DNA of 64,000 nucleotides from assembly GCF_014337925.2 (NCBI RefSeq), contig NZ_CP143423.1:2138501-2202500 (forward strand). Reading direction: 5' to 3'. Of this stretch, positions 35,723 to 45,833 are shown piece by piece. Each line of letters starts with the position of its first letter. Within the stretch, counting starts at the first letter, position 1. The notes under the pieces are model-generated. The model was given only the letters and a program-made list of their open reading frames with translations, did no database searches and had not been told where the DNA came from. The position numbers were made by a program, and so were the translations under genes. Origin of the DNA: Roseobacter fucihabitans. GTDB lineage: Bacteria > Pseudomonadota > Alphaproteobacteria > Rhodobacterales > Rhodobacteraceae.

Positions 35723-37021
35723 CTAGAGACGCTGGAACTGCGCTTCCTGCTGAGCGGTCCAGCGCACGGTGATCTCGAACCCCGCATCGGTTTGCGTTTC
35801 GCTTTGTACGAGGTCTTGTGAAAAGAGCCACGCACGTTCCTTGCCTTGCGCAAAGGTCAGGGCCAAATCAGCCTCGCGTTTGGCACCTTGCACCTGGAGC
35901 GTGACAGCATCGAGCAGATCCTCAATCCCCTCCCCCGTCAGCGCGGATATGGCGAAGACATGATCATCGCGCTGCGCCCGCACACGCATGGCCTCGCCAG
36001 CCTCGGGTGTCATCAGATCCAGTTTGTTCCAGATCTCATAGCTTGGCCGCTCTTCCGGCACACCAAGCGTGTTCAGGATATCGCGCACATCCTGTGCTTG
36101 CGCCTCGCTCTCGGGATGCGAAATATCGCGTACGTGGCAGATCACATCCGCCGCCAGCACCTCTTCGAGCGTGGCGCGGAAAGAGGCGACCAGTTCTGTC
36201 GGCAGATCGGATATGAACCCAACCGTGTCAGACAGGATCACCTCTGGCCCATCGGGCAATTGCAAGCGCCGCATGGTGGGATCCAGCGTAGCAAAGAGCA
36301 TATCCCTGGCCATCACATCCGCGCCCGTCAACCGGTTAAACAGCGTCGATTTGCCCGCGTTGGTATAGCCGACTAGCGCCACGATCGGATAGGGCACCTT
36401 GGCACGCGCTGCGCGGTGCAGCGCGCGGGTCTTAACAACCTTTTCCAACTGGCGGCGCAGGCGTGTGAGTTGATCGTCAATCGCGCGCCGGTCGGCCTCG
36501 ATCTGGGTCTCGCCCGGACCGCCGACAAATCCCAAACCGCCGCGCTGGCGTTCCAGGTGGGTCCAGGCCCGCACCAGACGCGTGCGCTGATAGCTGAGTG
36601 CCGCCATCTCGACCTGCAACACGCCTTCGCGGGTGGCGGCGCGGTCGCTGAAAATCTCAAGGATCAGGCCGGTGCGATCGAGCAGTTTAACACCCCAGGC
36701 TTTTTCGAGATTGCGTTGCTGCACCGGGCTGACCGGACCATCCACCAGCACCAATTCGATCTCGCGCTCCTCCAGCGCGTCATGGATCTCTTTGATCTTG
36801 CCCGAGCCAAACAACATGCCCGCCTTGACGGTTTTAAGCGGCACGATATCCCCGCCCACAACTTCCAGTTCCGGCAAGGCGCGCGCCAATGAAATCGCCT
36901 CGGCGAGCGCGTGATCAGGCAAGCGCCGCTCGGGATCGGATTTGATGTCCGGATGCAGCACCCAGGCACGGGTTACCCGCGAGGCGTCGTCATTCTCGAT
37001 TTGAAACGGCGGCTTGCTCAA
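35723..37021 (-). CDS. hflX: GTPase HflX
   Basis: HflX is a ribosome-associated GTPase that splits or rescues stalled ribosomes under stress. The 432-residue protein has the HflX N-terminal domain with [14 protein letters not shown] and [18 protein letters not shown], then the G domain with [14 protein letters not shown] (G1), DTVGF (G3) and NKLD (G4). The start is a TTG at 37021, which overlaps the hfq stop as TTGA and is the only start that fits. It lies in the conserved hfq-hflX pair. Confidence 0.97.
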
Positions 37022-37257
37022 GAAGCGTCTTCGCCCTCATACAGGCTGATCGGCTGGCTTGGCATGATCGTCGAAATCGCGTGCTTATAGACCAGTTGGG
37101 ATTGCCCGTCCCGGCGCAACAACACGCAGAAATTGTCGAACCACGTGATGACGCCTTGCAGCTTTACGCCATTTATCAGGAAGATTGTCACAGGAACTTT
37201 TGTCTTGCGCACATGATTCAGGAACGCATCCTGAAGGTTCTGTCTGTCCGACGCCAT
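37018..37257 (-). CDS. hfq: RNA chaperone Hfq
   Basis: A 79-residue Sm-like protein that forms a hexamer and pairs small RNAs with mRNAs. Sm1 ([23 protein letters not shown]) and Sm2 ([14 protein letters not shown], containing the bacterial YKHA core) are intact. It overlaps hflX by four bases. The promoter lies in 37258-37349, after the trkH terminator. In alphaproteobacteria Hfq also helps nitrogen control, which fits its place near ntrBC-ntrYX. Confidence 0.97.
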
Positions 37258-37349
37258 TTTAGCACTCGCCTTTTTTTCTTGCCGGTGCCCGCAGATCGAG
37301 CCCGCCCCTCACGCCGATTATGGAGCTTGGAACAAGGACATTCCACCCC

Positions 37350-37370
37350 AAAAAACAGTCCGTTACGGAC
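37350..37370 (-). terminator. Intrinsic terminator after trkH
   Basis: On the minus strand GTCCG-TAA-CGGAC is followed by TG and six T. It lies 17 bases after the trkH stop and separates trkAH from hfq-hflX. The stem is only 5 bp, so it may be leaky. Confidence 0.65.
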
Positions 37371-37387
37371 CTAAACCCGAAAAGGCG

Positions 37388-38942
37388 TCAGTCGCGCCAT
37401 AAATCCGGCGTCAAAAGAGCGATGATGGCCAGTGTTTCAAGGCGCCCCAGCACCATTGCTGCACAAAAAACGGCCTTGGCGTAGGGGCCCAGTTCCAACA
37501 GCGAAATTGGCGTATCAGCAGCAAAAGTGATCAACGGTCCGGTGGTGGACAGACCCGCGATGCTCAACACCAGCGCGTCCTGAAAGGAAACCCCCAAAAC
37601 CGCCAGCAGGATCGTCAATACGGCAAGTGTCAGGGCGAAGAGCATGAAGAATATCCATGCGATAAAGGCCCCGTTGCGCTGTATCCGCCGTGTTTGGGAG
37701 CCTGCGCTGCTGACCGATGAGGGATGCACAAGTCGTTCCATCTCGCGCAGCCCGTTGAGATAGAGCGCAAAGACGCGCAGCAGTTTCACCCCCCGCCGTG
37801 GTGGCTACCCCGCCCCCGATCAACGCGAGACCCATCAGGATGAGCCCCGGCGTCTCGAGGCCCGACCAGGCCTGTGCCTGCACCCAGTTTTCGCTGACGA
37901 AACCTGTTGTCGTCAGAAAGGACATGACGGTAAAAACCGATCCCCACAAAGCCCCTGCGGCCTGCCCGATGTCATCTTCGGCAGAGACGTCCAGAGCACC
38001 CAGCCAGTGACGCAAAAACAGGATCACCGGCACCCCGAGGACCAATAATATCCCAAGACGGAATTCCGGATCCGTGCGCAAACCGCTCTGGGTTGCGGTG
38101 ACGGTGTCGGAGGCAAAAGTCAGCCGGGACAGCGCAAACAGCATGAAAAGCAGCATGACGGCCTCTCCGGTAATGCCCGAGCCGCTATATTGCACACCGC
38201 CCACGGGAGAAATCCCGGAGGTTGCCATGATCGACATTGCATGACTGAGCGAGACCAGCGGGCGATCGCCACTTGCCAGCAGCAGCACCCAGAGCAGAAC
38301 GGTCAGCCCGATATAGATCGGCAGCAACGCGGCCGTCACACGCACCAGCCGTTCGCGCGGATCAGCCCGGCCAATCAGGCTGGAGCGGGCTTCACGCTGG
38401 CCGGGTTCGGCCTGAGCGGTGACTTCGAAACCGCCCAGATTGAGCGGTGCCAGGATCGCAGAAGCGGCGATCCACATGACAGCCCCCCCCATCCAGCCCA
38501 CCTGCGCGCGCCACAGATGCAGGGTTCCATCCAATCGCTCAGGGTCCTCAAACAGGGTCGCCCCCGTGGTGGTGATGGCGCTCACCATCTCGACATAGGC
38601 ATTGAGATAGGTGGTGGTCCCAAGGCCCTCGTAAAACGGTATCGCCAGGAACGCGGGCAGAAAAACGAAAGTCGCAAAAAGCGACATCAGCGAGCCCAAA
38701 GGACCCCGGCGGTCGCGCCGCCCGGCATGTGCGATGGCGATCAGCGTAAAAAACGTCACGCCCAGAATGGCGCAGTAAAAGAACATCCGCGCGGTATCAA
38801 GATTGCGCGCCGCCCCGCCATGCAGCGCAGGAATGAACATCGACACGGAGGCCACGCCAAAGATCAGCAGAAACAGCGGCAGGTCCATCAGTTGGACAAA
38901 TGCGCTGCGCTGTTTCTTTCTATGCGGGGCGCGTTGCATCAC
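37388..38942 (-). pseudogene. trkH: Potassium uptake protein TrkH, apparent frameshift
   Basis: TrkH is the membrane subunit of the Trk potassium uptake system. The reading frame runs from 38942 to GGGVATTAGG and then leaves the TrkH alignment. The rest of the protein (VKLLRVFALYLNG...LGRLETLAIIALLTPDLWRD) is intact in another frame to 37388. The change falls at a run of six C (plus strand 37789-37794); five would restore a 517-residue TrkH. The tail of the first frame past this point is non-TrkH sequence up to 37515. The cause could be a sequencing error, a real inactivation or a slippage site. The start is GTG at 38942, directly after the trkA stop, or ATG at 38939. Confidence 0.88.
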
Positions 38943-40319
38943 TCAGAAGAAATCAATCGAGACCTGCAACAGGCGTTCCACTTCGGGCACGTCCTCTGCC
39001 AGGGCAAAAATGGCGATCACGTCGCCTTCTTCGATGCGGGTTTTGCCGAGCGGGCGGATCACCTCATCGCCCTTTTTGAGCGCCCCAACCAGAACGCCTT
39101 CGGGGAAATCGACCTCCGCAATGCGTTTGCCCGCCAGTGGCGAGGTAGACAGGACCTCGGCCTCGATCACTTCCGCCTCCGCATCTCCGATGGAATAGAC
39201 CGCGCGCACCCGCCCGTGACGGATGTGACGCAGGATTGAACTGACCGTTGTGGCGCGTGGGTTGATATAGGCGTCAATGCCCAGAGGCGTCATCAGCGGC
39301 ACCAGTGTCGGGTCGTTGATCAGCGCAATGGTAAAGGGGCAGCCTTCGGCCTTGGCACGCACGCAGGCCAGCAAGTTGGTCTTGTCATCATCGGTCACCG
39401 CCAGCATGCCATCCGCGCGCGAAATCCCCGCTTCGGCGAGAAGACCGGAATCCAACCCATCGCCATTGAGAACGATCGTGCGTTCCAGCGCTTCCGCGGC
39501 CTTTTCCGCACAGATGCGGTTTTTCTCGATCACCTTGACGCGCACGCGCTTGGTTTGTGCCTCCAGCGTCTGCGCCACGGCCAGACCGACATTCCCGCCC
39601 CCGACAAGGACGACCCGGTCCTGTTTGCTCATCTTCTTGCCAAAGATCTCCAGGGTCCGCGGTACGTCTTCGCCGTGGGTAAAAACATAGCAATCATCGC
39701 CGACAAAAAGCTGGTCCTTGGCCTCGGGCGCAAACAGCGAGCCGTCCCGGCGCACCGCAACCACGGTCGCCCGCAACGTCGAGAACAGGTCCGTCAACTG
39801 GCGCAGAGGCGTGTTCACGACCGGGCATTCCTCCTCGATGGTGATCCCCATCAGATGCGCACGCCCGTTCATGAAGGTTTCGGTATCAAAAGCCGCGGGC
39901 GCGGAGAGGCGTTGCAAGGCCGCTGCGGCCACCTCCTTTTCGGGGCTGATCACCACATCGATGGGCATGTGATCGCGCCGATAGAGATCGGAATAGATCG
40001 CATTGAGGTAGGATTGGCTGCGCAACCGCGCGATCTTGCGATTGATGCCGAACACCGAATGGGCAACCTGACAGGTCACCATATTGACCTCATCGGAATA
40101 GGTCGCGGCGATGATCATTTCTGCATCGCGCGCCCCGGCGCGGTCCAGCACATCCGGGTAGCTGGCAAAGCCCGCGATCCCCTGCACATCAAGTGTATCC
40201 GTGGCGCGGCGCACCAAATCAGGGTTGCTGTCCACCACGGTGACATCGTTGCGTTCGCCCGACAAATGGCGCGCGATCTGCCAGCCGACCTGGCCTGCAC
40301 CACAGATGATCACCTTCAT
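38943..40319 (-). CDS. trkA: Trk system potassium uptake protein TrkA
   Basis: TrkA is the cytoplasmic NAD(H)/nucleotide-binding gating subunit of the Trk potassium channel. The 458-residue protein has two RCK modules: MKVIICGAGQVGWQIARHL with a TrkA-C domain, then RVVLVGGGNVGLAVAQTLE with a second TrkA-C domain. I chose the ATG at 40319, which opens the Rossmann strand. It directly precedes trkH with no gap. In many alphaproteobacteria trkA follows ntrX; here two plus-strand genes intervene. Confidence 0.96.
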   Translation of the reverse strand: MKVIICGAGQVGWQIARHLSGERNDVTVVDSNPDLVRRATDTLDVQGIAGFASYPDVLDRAGARDAEMIIAATYSDEVNMVTCQVAHSVFGINRKIARLRSQSYLNAIYSDLYRRDHMPIDVVISPEKEVAAAALQRLSAPAAFDTETFMNGRAHLMGITIEEECPVVNTPLRQLTDLFSTLRATVVAVRRDGSLFAPEAKDQLFVGDDCYVFTHGEDVPRTLEIFGKKMSKQDRVVLVGGGNVGLAVAQTLEAQTKRVRVKVIEKNRICAEKAAEALERTIVLNGDGLDSGLLAEAGISRADGMLAVTDDDKTNLLACVRAKAEGCPFTIALINDPTLVPLMTPLGIDAYINPRATTVSSILRHIRHGRVRAVYSIGDAEAEVIEAEVLSTSPLAGKRIAEVDFPEGVLVGALKKGDEVIRPLGKTRIEEGDVIAIFALAEDVPEVERLLQVSIDFF

Positions 40320-40423
40320 GCGCCCTTGGTCCTTCACGCCGTTTCGCAAGTTTGTGCATGGCAGATGGCCTTTGGGCGGTCAATTCAATTGTCCTTTGGG
40401 CCAAAGCAAGCCAAAATGGGGAG

Positions 40424-40906
40424 ATGAAGGTTTTTGGTGCCCTTATTAAAATCGGTCTGGTCTGTGTTGCGCTTGTGGCCTGTGCGCCCTTGTCGATCTA
40501 TTACAAGGAGGGTGCAGAGGTCACGCGCCTGCAAACCGACCAACTCAATTGCGAGATCGCGGCCCTCTCTGATGTGCCCGTCAGCAACCAGATCCGACAG
40601 GAACCCCCCGTTTATATCCCGTCGCGCCGCTATTGCGACGGTGCCGGGCGCTGTCATATCCGTGGTGGTTTTTTCGAACCCGGTCAAATCTATACCGTGG
40701 ACGTCAATGCAAACCTGCGCGGGCGGGCCGAAGGTCAATGCATGGCGCAAAAGGGGTATGCGCCGGTAACCGTCCCCAATTGCCCGAACGCCGTGTTTCG
40801 CGCCGCGCCCAAAGGGGCGACACAGGTATTGCCGCGACTGTCCGCACAAAGCTGCGTCATCCAATATCAGGACGATACCTGGCAAATTGTGAACCAGTCA
40901 GGCTGA
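40424..40906 (+). CDS. Putative lipoprotein of unknown function
   Basis: A 160-residue protein with a lipoprotein signal (LVCVALVAC, cysteine at residue 20). The mature part has about eight cysteines spread in CDGAGRC, QC, NC, SC, suggesting disulfides in the envelope. I do not recognise the family. The ATG at 40424 starts the signal peptide; a GGGGAG lies immediately before it, closer than usual. It is transcribed against trkA and ntrX, divergent from trkA. Confidence 0.7.
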   Translation: MKVFGALIKIGLVCVALVACAPLSIYYKEGAEVTRLQTDQLNCEIAALSDVPVSNQIRQEPPVYIPSRRYCDGAGRCHIRGGFFEPGQIYTVDVNANLRGRAEGQCMAQKGYAPVTVPNCPNAVFRAAPKGATQVLPRLSAQSCVIQYQDDTWQIVNQSG

Positions 40907-40960
40907 TCCGGTTGCATTTGGGCTGGAAAACGGTTGCGGGTTTTCCTAATGCTCGGTGCC

Positions 40961-41995
40961 ATGAATATATCGAATCCCACCGCCCCTGATGTGCAACCCG
41001 CCAAAGCGTTGGTGCAAGATCACTACGCAGCACTTGCCAGTGCCACCCCCGACACGGTTGCGGACGTTCTGGCGCAGAGGTTGGATCCGGCCTGCCACTG
41101 GTACGGGATGCATCCGTTTCACGAACAGACCGGGCCACAAGCGATCGGCGCTACATTCTGGACGCCTTTTCTGCGCGCTTTTTCCAATGTTCAGCGGCGG
41201 CAAGATATCTTTTTCGCCGGGCTAAACGAAATCGACGGGTTTCAGGGGGTTTGGACCTGCTCCATGGGTCACTTGATGGGGCTGTTTGATGCGCCGTTTC
41301 TGAACATCCCTGCGAGCCGGAAAATGACCTTTGTACGTTATGCGGAATTCAACAAGGTTGAGGACGGGCGGATCACACGCAGCGCGCTTTTTGTCGATCT
41401 GTTGCACCTGATGATGCAGGCCGGGCTGAACCCTTTGCGTGCGCCTCAAACCGGGCAGCACCTGGTACAGCCGGGGCCGATGACCCATGATGGTCTGTTG
41501 CATGGGGCCCAGGACCCGCGTGAAGGGGTGCGGACGCTCGCGCGCATCAACAATATGATCGGGTCGATCAACCACGCCAATGTCGCCCAAAAACCACCCT
41601 CCCCGCAAGAAGAACTGGCGGTGGACTGGCATCATGACATGATCTGGTGGGGGCCTGCCGGGATCGGGGCCACCTACACGATTGAGCGCTACATTGAACA
41701 GCATCAGCGCCCCTTCAGGACAGGTATCTCAGACAGGACCTATAATGGTCATCTGTGTCGCATGGCCGAAGGGACATATGGCGGTTTCTTTGGCTGGCCC
41801 AACCTGACGCTGACCAACAGCAACGGGTTCATGGGCGTGCCGGGCAGCGACACCCGCGCGGACATGCGGGTCGTGGATGTCTACCGACGCGCGGGCGACA
41901 AGCTGGCAGAGAACTGGATCTTCATCGACATGCTGCATTTCCTGAAAATGCAGGGGGTGGATGTTCTGGCGGAATTGGACGCTCAAACGGATTGA
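40961..41995 (+). CDS. Tandem SnoaL-like (NTF2 fold) protein
   Basis: A protein of about 344 residues made of two NTF2-like SnoaL modules, about residues 15-150 and 215-340. Both have the pattern of a helix, a W/F-rich sheet and a final RSALFVDLLHLMMQAG or NWIFIDMLHFLKMQGVD strand-helix. SnoaL relatives include polyketide cyclases and ester cyclases; here no polyketide genes are near and the substrate is unknown. The start is unsure (TTG 40934, ATG 40949 or ATG 40961). It ends 68 bases before the convergent ntrX. Confidence 0.75.
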   Translation: MNISNPTAPDVQPAKALVQDHYAALASATPDTVADVLAQRLDPACHWYGMHPFHEQTGPQAIGATFWTPFLRAFSNVQRRQDIFFAGLNEIDGFQGVWTCSMGHLMGLFDAPFLNIPASRKMTFVRYAEFNKVEDGRITRSALFVDLLHLMMQAGLNPLRAPQTGQHLVQPGPMTHDGLLHGAQDPREGVRTLARINNMIGSINHANVAQKPPSPQEELAVDWHHDMIWWGPAGIGATYTIERYIEQHQRPFRTGISDRTYNGHLCRMAEGTYGGFFGWPNLTLTNSNGFMGVPGSDTRADMRVVDVYRRAGDKLAENWIFIDMLHFLKMQGVDVLAELDAQTD

Positions 41996-42063
41996 TCCAG
42001 ACGCTGACCCGCGCCTCTGAGGCGCAAGGCAATTCGTTCTGCATTATGGCGAACGGTTCTTGA

Positions 42064-43476
42064 TCACTCGGCGGCGTCGATTTCCTCATCCACATGCGCC
42101 ACGCGCGCGCCTGATTTGGCAGAGGTCACCACGCCCAGAGATTTCAATTTGCGGTGCAGGGCAGAGCGTTCCATCCCGACGAAATTCGCCGTGCGCGATA
42201 TATTACCCCCAAAGCGGTTGATCTGCGTCAGCAGGTATTCCCGCTCAAAGGCCTCGCGCGCTTCACGCAACGCCAGCGTCGCCAAAGCCCCCGACAAAAC
42301 CACACGGCTTTCGTCATCGCTGCCCTCTTCGGTGCCCGGCAATTCACGCGCCTCTATGGGTCCCGTGCCATCGCCCAGGATCAACACCCGTTCCACCAGG
42401 TTTTTCAGCTGGCGCACATTGCCGGGCCAGACCATGGTTTGCATCAAGGCCTCCGCGTCTTCACTGATCTCGCGCAGCGGCAGGCCTTGTGCCGCGTTCA
42501 TCTCAGCTATGAAATGCCGCGCCAGCATCGGAATATCCTCGCGCCGTTCTTCCAGCGAAGGCACCGCAATCGGCACCACGTTCAGGCGATGATACAGTTC
42601 TTCGCGGAACGTCCCCGCCACAATTGCCGCTGTCAGATCCCGGTTGGTCGAGGAAATCACCCGCAGATCAACGCGCACCTTGTCATTGCCGCCCACCCGC
42701 TGGAATTGCTGATCCACCAGCACCCGCAGGATCTTGGATTGGGTGCCGACCGGCATATCCGCGACCTCGTCGAAATAAACCACCCCGCCATGTGCCTCCT
42801 CCAGCAGACCGGGCTCGACACCCCGCTCCGCGGTTTCGCGGCCAAACAGCACTTCCTCCATGCGCTCGGGGGCGACCCCGGCGCAATTCATCGTCACAAA
42901 GGGTGCCGAGGCCCGGTTGGAATTGGCATGAATATAGCGCGCGGCGACATCCTTGCCCGATCCCGCAGGCCCCGTCAGCATCACACGCCCATTGGATTTG
43001 GTCACCTTGTCCAAATGCCCAACCAGCGCCCGGAACCCCGCAGATTCACCGATCATATCGGAACTCGTCACATCACGGCGGCGCAGGCTCTGGTTTTCAC
43101 GGCGCAGACGCGAGGTCTCCATGGCGCGGCGAATGACCACCAGCAATTGGTCAATGTTGAAGGGTTTTTCGATGAAATCATAGGCCCCCTGTTTGATCGC
43201 GGCGACCGCGATCTCGATGTTGCCATGCCCTGAGATGATCACCACGGGCACATCCGGGTTATCCCGCTTGACGGTCTTGAGGATATCGATCCCATCCATG
43301 CGGCTGTCCTTGAGCCAGATGTCGAGCACAATGAGCGCCGGGGCGTCGGCATTGATCGCCGCCATCGCATCATCGGAATTGCCCGCCAGCCGGGTGCCAT
43401 AGCCTTCATCAATCAGGATATCCGAAATCAATTCCCGAATATCACGTTCGTCGTCAACAATGAGTATATCGCTCAT
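42064..43476 (-). CDS. ntrX: Nitrogen-regulation response regulator NtrX
   Basis: The response regulator paired with NtrY. The 470-residue protein has a receiver domain with Asp52 (IVLDIW), an AAA+ domain with Walker A GPAGSGKD (about 169-176) and HGGVVYFDEVADMP, and a C-terminal Fis-type HTH (GNISRTANFVGMERSALHRKLKSL). Where sigma-54 activators have GAFTGA the sequence reads LFGRETAERGVEPG, so it lacks that loop, as in other alphaproteobacterial NtrX. It overlaps ntrY by ATGA and is last in dusB-ntrB-ntrC-ntrY-ntrX. Confidence 0.96.
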   Translation of the reverse strand: MSDILIVDDERDIRELISDILIDEGYGTRLAGNSDDAMAAINADAPALIVLDIWLKDSRMDGIDILKTVKRDNPDVPVVIISGHGNIEIAVAAIKQGAYDFIEKPFNIDQLLVVIRRAMETSRLRRENQSLRRRDVTSSDMIGESAGFRALVGHLDKVTKSNGRVMLTGPAGSGKDVAARYIHANSNRASAPFVTMNCAGVAPERMEEVLFGRETAERGVEPGLLEEAHGGVVYFDEVADMPVGTQSKILRVLVDQQFQRVGGNDKVRVDLRVISSTNRDLTAAIVAGTFREELYHRLNVVPIAVPSLEERREDIPMLARHFIAEMNAAQGLPLREISEDAEALMQTMVWPGNVRQLKNLVERVLILGDGTGPIEARELPGTEEGSDDESRVVLSGALATLALREAREAFEREYLLTQINRFGGNISRTANFVGMERSALHRKLKSLGVVTSAKSGARVAHVDEEIDAAE

Positions 43477-45731
43477 GGGGTATTTCCTTCCAGCAAGGGG
43501 GGCGGTTCGGTTTGTGCGGTGTCTGTTGAGCAGGGCAAACTGATGATCGCCATCGCCCCTGCCTGGCTTTGGCCTTCAAAGAGCGGCGCATCCTCAAGGG
43601 TCAATGTGCCGCCATGCTCTTCGATGATCTTCTTGACGATGGGCAGGCCAAGGCCGGTGCCTTCGCTGCGCGTCGTGACATAGGGTTCAAACAGGCGCGC
43701 GCGATCTTCCGGCAACCCGATTCCATTGTCGGCCACGGTGATCACTGCGCGATCCTGATCTGTGGTGAGCTGCACTTTGATCATCGCTGAATGCCCGTCT
43801 GGCGCGCCTTTTTTCAGCAATGTTTCAATGGCTTCGCCTGCGTTCTTAATCAGGTTTGTAAGGGCCTGGCTGATCATTGTCGCATCCAGATCTGCCTTGA
43901 TGGGCGCATCCGGAAATTTTGCGGCGATCTGCACATTCGGTTGTCCGGTTTGCTGCAACAAGACTGCATCCCCCACGAGCGCGGTCAGATCAAGCGCCTT
44001 GCGGTCAGGCTCCGGCATCCGTGCAAATTTCGAGAATTCATCAACGATGCGACGCAGATCACCGGTCTGGCGGATGATCACGCCCGTCATCTGTTCCAGC
44101 GCCTCGCTGTCCTCGCCGACTTTTGAGGAAAACTTCCGCTTGATCCGCTCCGCCGAAAGTTGAATCGGCGTCAGCGGGTTCTTGATCTCATGGGCGATCC
44201 GGCGCGCGACATCGCCCCAGGCGGCCATGCGCTGCGCGCTCACCAGATCGGTCACGTCATCAAAGGAGACCACATAGCCTTCCAGCTCCCCGGACTGCGA
44301 GCGCCGCTTGGCCATACGCACCAGCAGGTTTTCCAAACGGCGCTGCCGGGTGACTTTGACCTCGCCCTGCGCCACCTCATAATGAGGCTGGGTTATTGTA
44401 TCAAAGATCGGTCCAAATTCCGGTACAGCAACTTTGATCGCCAGTGTTTCCTGACCTGCTTTCCAATCCAACAGCCGTTCGGCGGATTTGTTCACAAATC
44501 TGACGCGCCCCTCAGGGTCCAGACCCACAACACCTGATGTGACCGAACTCAGCACGGAATCAAACAACCGGCGGCGGCGTTCAATCTGCTCGGTGTTTTC
44601 AACCAATGCATCACGTTGCGCCTTGAGCTGCTTTGTCATCTGGTTGAAATACCGCCCCAGCATGGCGATCTCATCATCGCCCTCATCCTCGCGCACCTGC
44701 ACGTCCAGATCCCCCGCGCCGACCTGTTGCGCAGCCCCCGTCAGCCGCCCCACAGGCACCGAAAGACGTTCCGCAAACCACAGCCCCAACCAGATGGCTG
44801 CAAGGATCAGGATCACCGCAAAGGCCAGATAAAGCAGGACAAAATCAAACAGAAGGCGCCCGCGTTCGCTCTCCAATTGCTCATAGAGCCGCACCGTTTC
44901 CTTGGTTTCATCCAGCAGTGAGAGGATTTCACCATCCACCTCGCGGCTGATGTAAAGGAACCGGTCCACAAAGCCGGAAAGGCGCACCAGAGCGCGATAT
45001 TCATTATTGCTCCAATCCTCGATGACCAGAACCGGCACCTCATCGGCACCACTCAGCTGCTCTTCAGAGGGACGCTCGAAATCAAACAGATAAGAGCGAT
45101 CACCGCGCGCGCGGATATCGCCTGTGCCGTCAATCAGATAGGCCTCACGCAACCCGCGCTGTATCTGGCGTTGCCCGTCGCTGAGCAATTCGCTGTCGGA
45201 GACATTGACCCCGGTGCGGCGCGCCTCATCGAGGCTGCGTGCGAGCGCCCGCGCATCCTCTGCAAGATCCTCGCGCTGCTCGATTTCATAGGCTTCGGCG
45301 GCGGCAAGTGAGTTGCCCACCACCTGGCGTACCCGGTCCGAAAACCACCCCTCAAGCCCCACATTCACCGTCAGACCCGCAAAGATCGCCACCGTCACGG
45401 TCGGAATAAGCGCCATGAGCGCAAAAACACCCGTCAGGCGCAGGTGCAGCCGGGAGCCCGCGGATTTGGCACGCCGCGCCGCAATCAGCCGCCCGACCTG
45501 CGCCAGAACAAGGGCCGCCACAACCAGAATATACACCAGATCGGCCAGCAGGATCAGCCGCAGGCCCAGCGTATTGCCCGCCTGCCCCAACGGGCCCAAC
45601 ACCAGATAGGTCGAAAGCGCCAGCACCGGCCCGAGCACAACAAGCCCCAAGGTCGCGAAATTGCGCACACGGCGAATACGACGCAAGCGCCCTAGCCGCA
45701 GCCATAGTGACTTTTCTACCCGGGGGTTCAC
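43473..45731 (-). CDS. ntrY: Sensor histidine kinase NtrY
   Basis: A 752-residue inner-membrane kinase partner of NtrX, implicated in redox and nitrogen sensing. It has membrane helices near residues 26-46, 58-78, 102-122 and 297-320, an extracytoplasmic or coiled sensor region between the last two, a HAMP domain (SVPVGRLTGAAQQVGAGDLDVQV), a PAS domain (SGVVGLDPEGRVRFVNKSAERLL), the H-box ARRIAHEIKNPLTP (His514) and a HATPase domain. The start is GTG with GAGGT six bases upstream. Between ntrC and ntrY is a 102-base gap with a GGGGG-TGT-CCCCC hairpin (45796-45808) that may tune expression. Confidence 0.96.
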   Translation of the reverse strand: MNPRVEKSLWLRLGRLRRIRRVRNFATLGLVVLGPVLALSTYLVLGPLGQAGNTLGLRLILLADLVYILVVAALVLAQVGRLIAARRAKSAGSRLHLRLTGVFALMALIPTVTVAIFAGLTVNVGLEGWFSDRVRQVVGNSLAAAEAYEIEQREDLAEDARALARSLDEARRTGVNVSDSELLSDGQRQIQRGLREAYLIDGTGDIRARGDRSYLFDFERPSEEQLSGADEVPVLVIEDWSNNEYRALVRLSGFVDRFLYISREVDGEILSLLDETKETVRLYEQLESERGRLLFDFVLLYLAFAVILILAAIWLGLWFAERLSVPVGRLTGAAQQVGAGDLDVQVREDEGDDEIAMLGRYFNQMTKQLKAQRDALVENTEQIERRRRLFDSVLSSVTSGVVGLDPEGRVRFVNKSAERLLDWKAGQETLAIKVAVPEFGPIFDTITQPHYEVAQGEVKVTRQRRLENLLVRMAKRRSQSGELEGYVVSFDDVTDLVSAQRMAAWGDVARRIAHEIKNPLTPIQLSAERIKRKFSSKVGEDSEALEQMTGVIIRQTGDLRRIVDEFSKFARMPEPDRKALDLTALVGDAVLLQQTGQPNVQIAAKFPDAPIKADLDATMISQALTNLIKNAGEAIETLLKKGAPDGHSAMIKVQLTTDQDRAVITVADNGIGLPEDRARLFEPYVTTRSEGTGLGLPIVKKIIEEHGGTLTLEDAPLFEGQSQAGAMAIISLPCSTDTAQTEPPPLLEGNTP

Positions 45732-45833
45732 CCGATGACCTCACTTATGATGTGGCGCAAGCGCGCCGTACCGCTCTATTTTGTGGTCCTGATCAGGGGG
45801 TGTCCCCCAATGGCCACGGTTTATGTGGCAGTT

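Noticed and set aside
42011-42025. GCGCC-TCTGA-GGCGC hairpin after the SnoaL gene
   Set aside because: The stem is short and no T-run follows on either strand, so I cannot call it a terminator.
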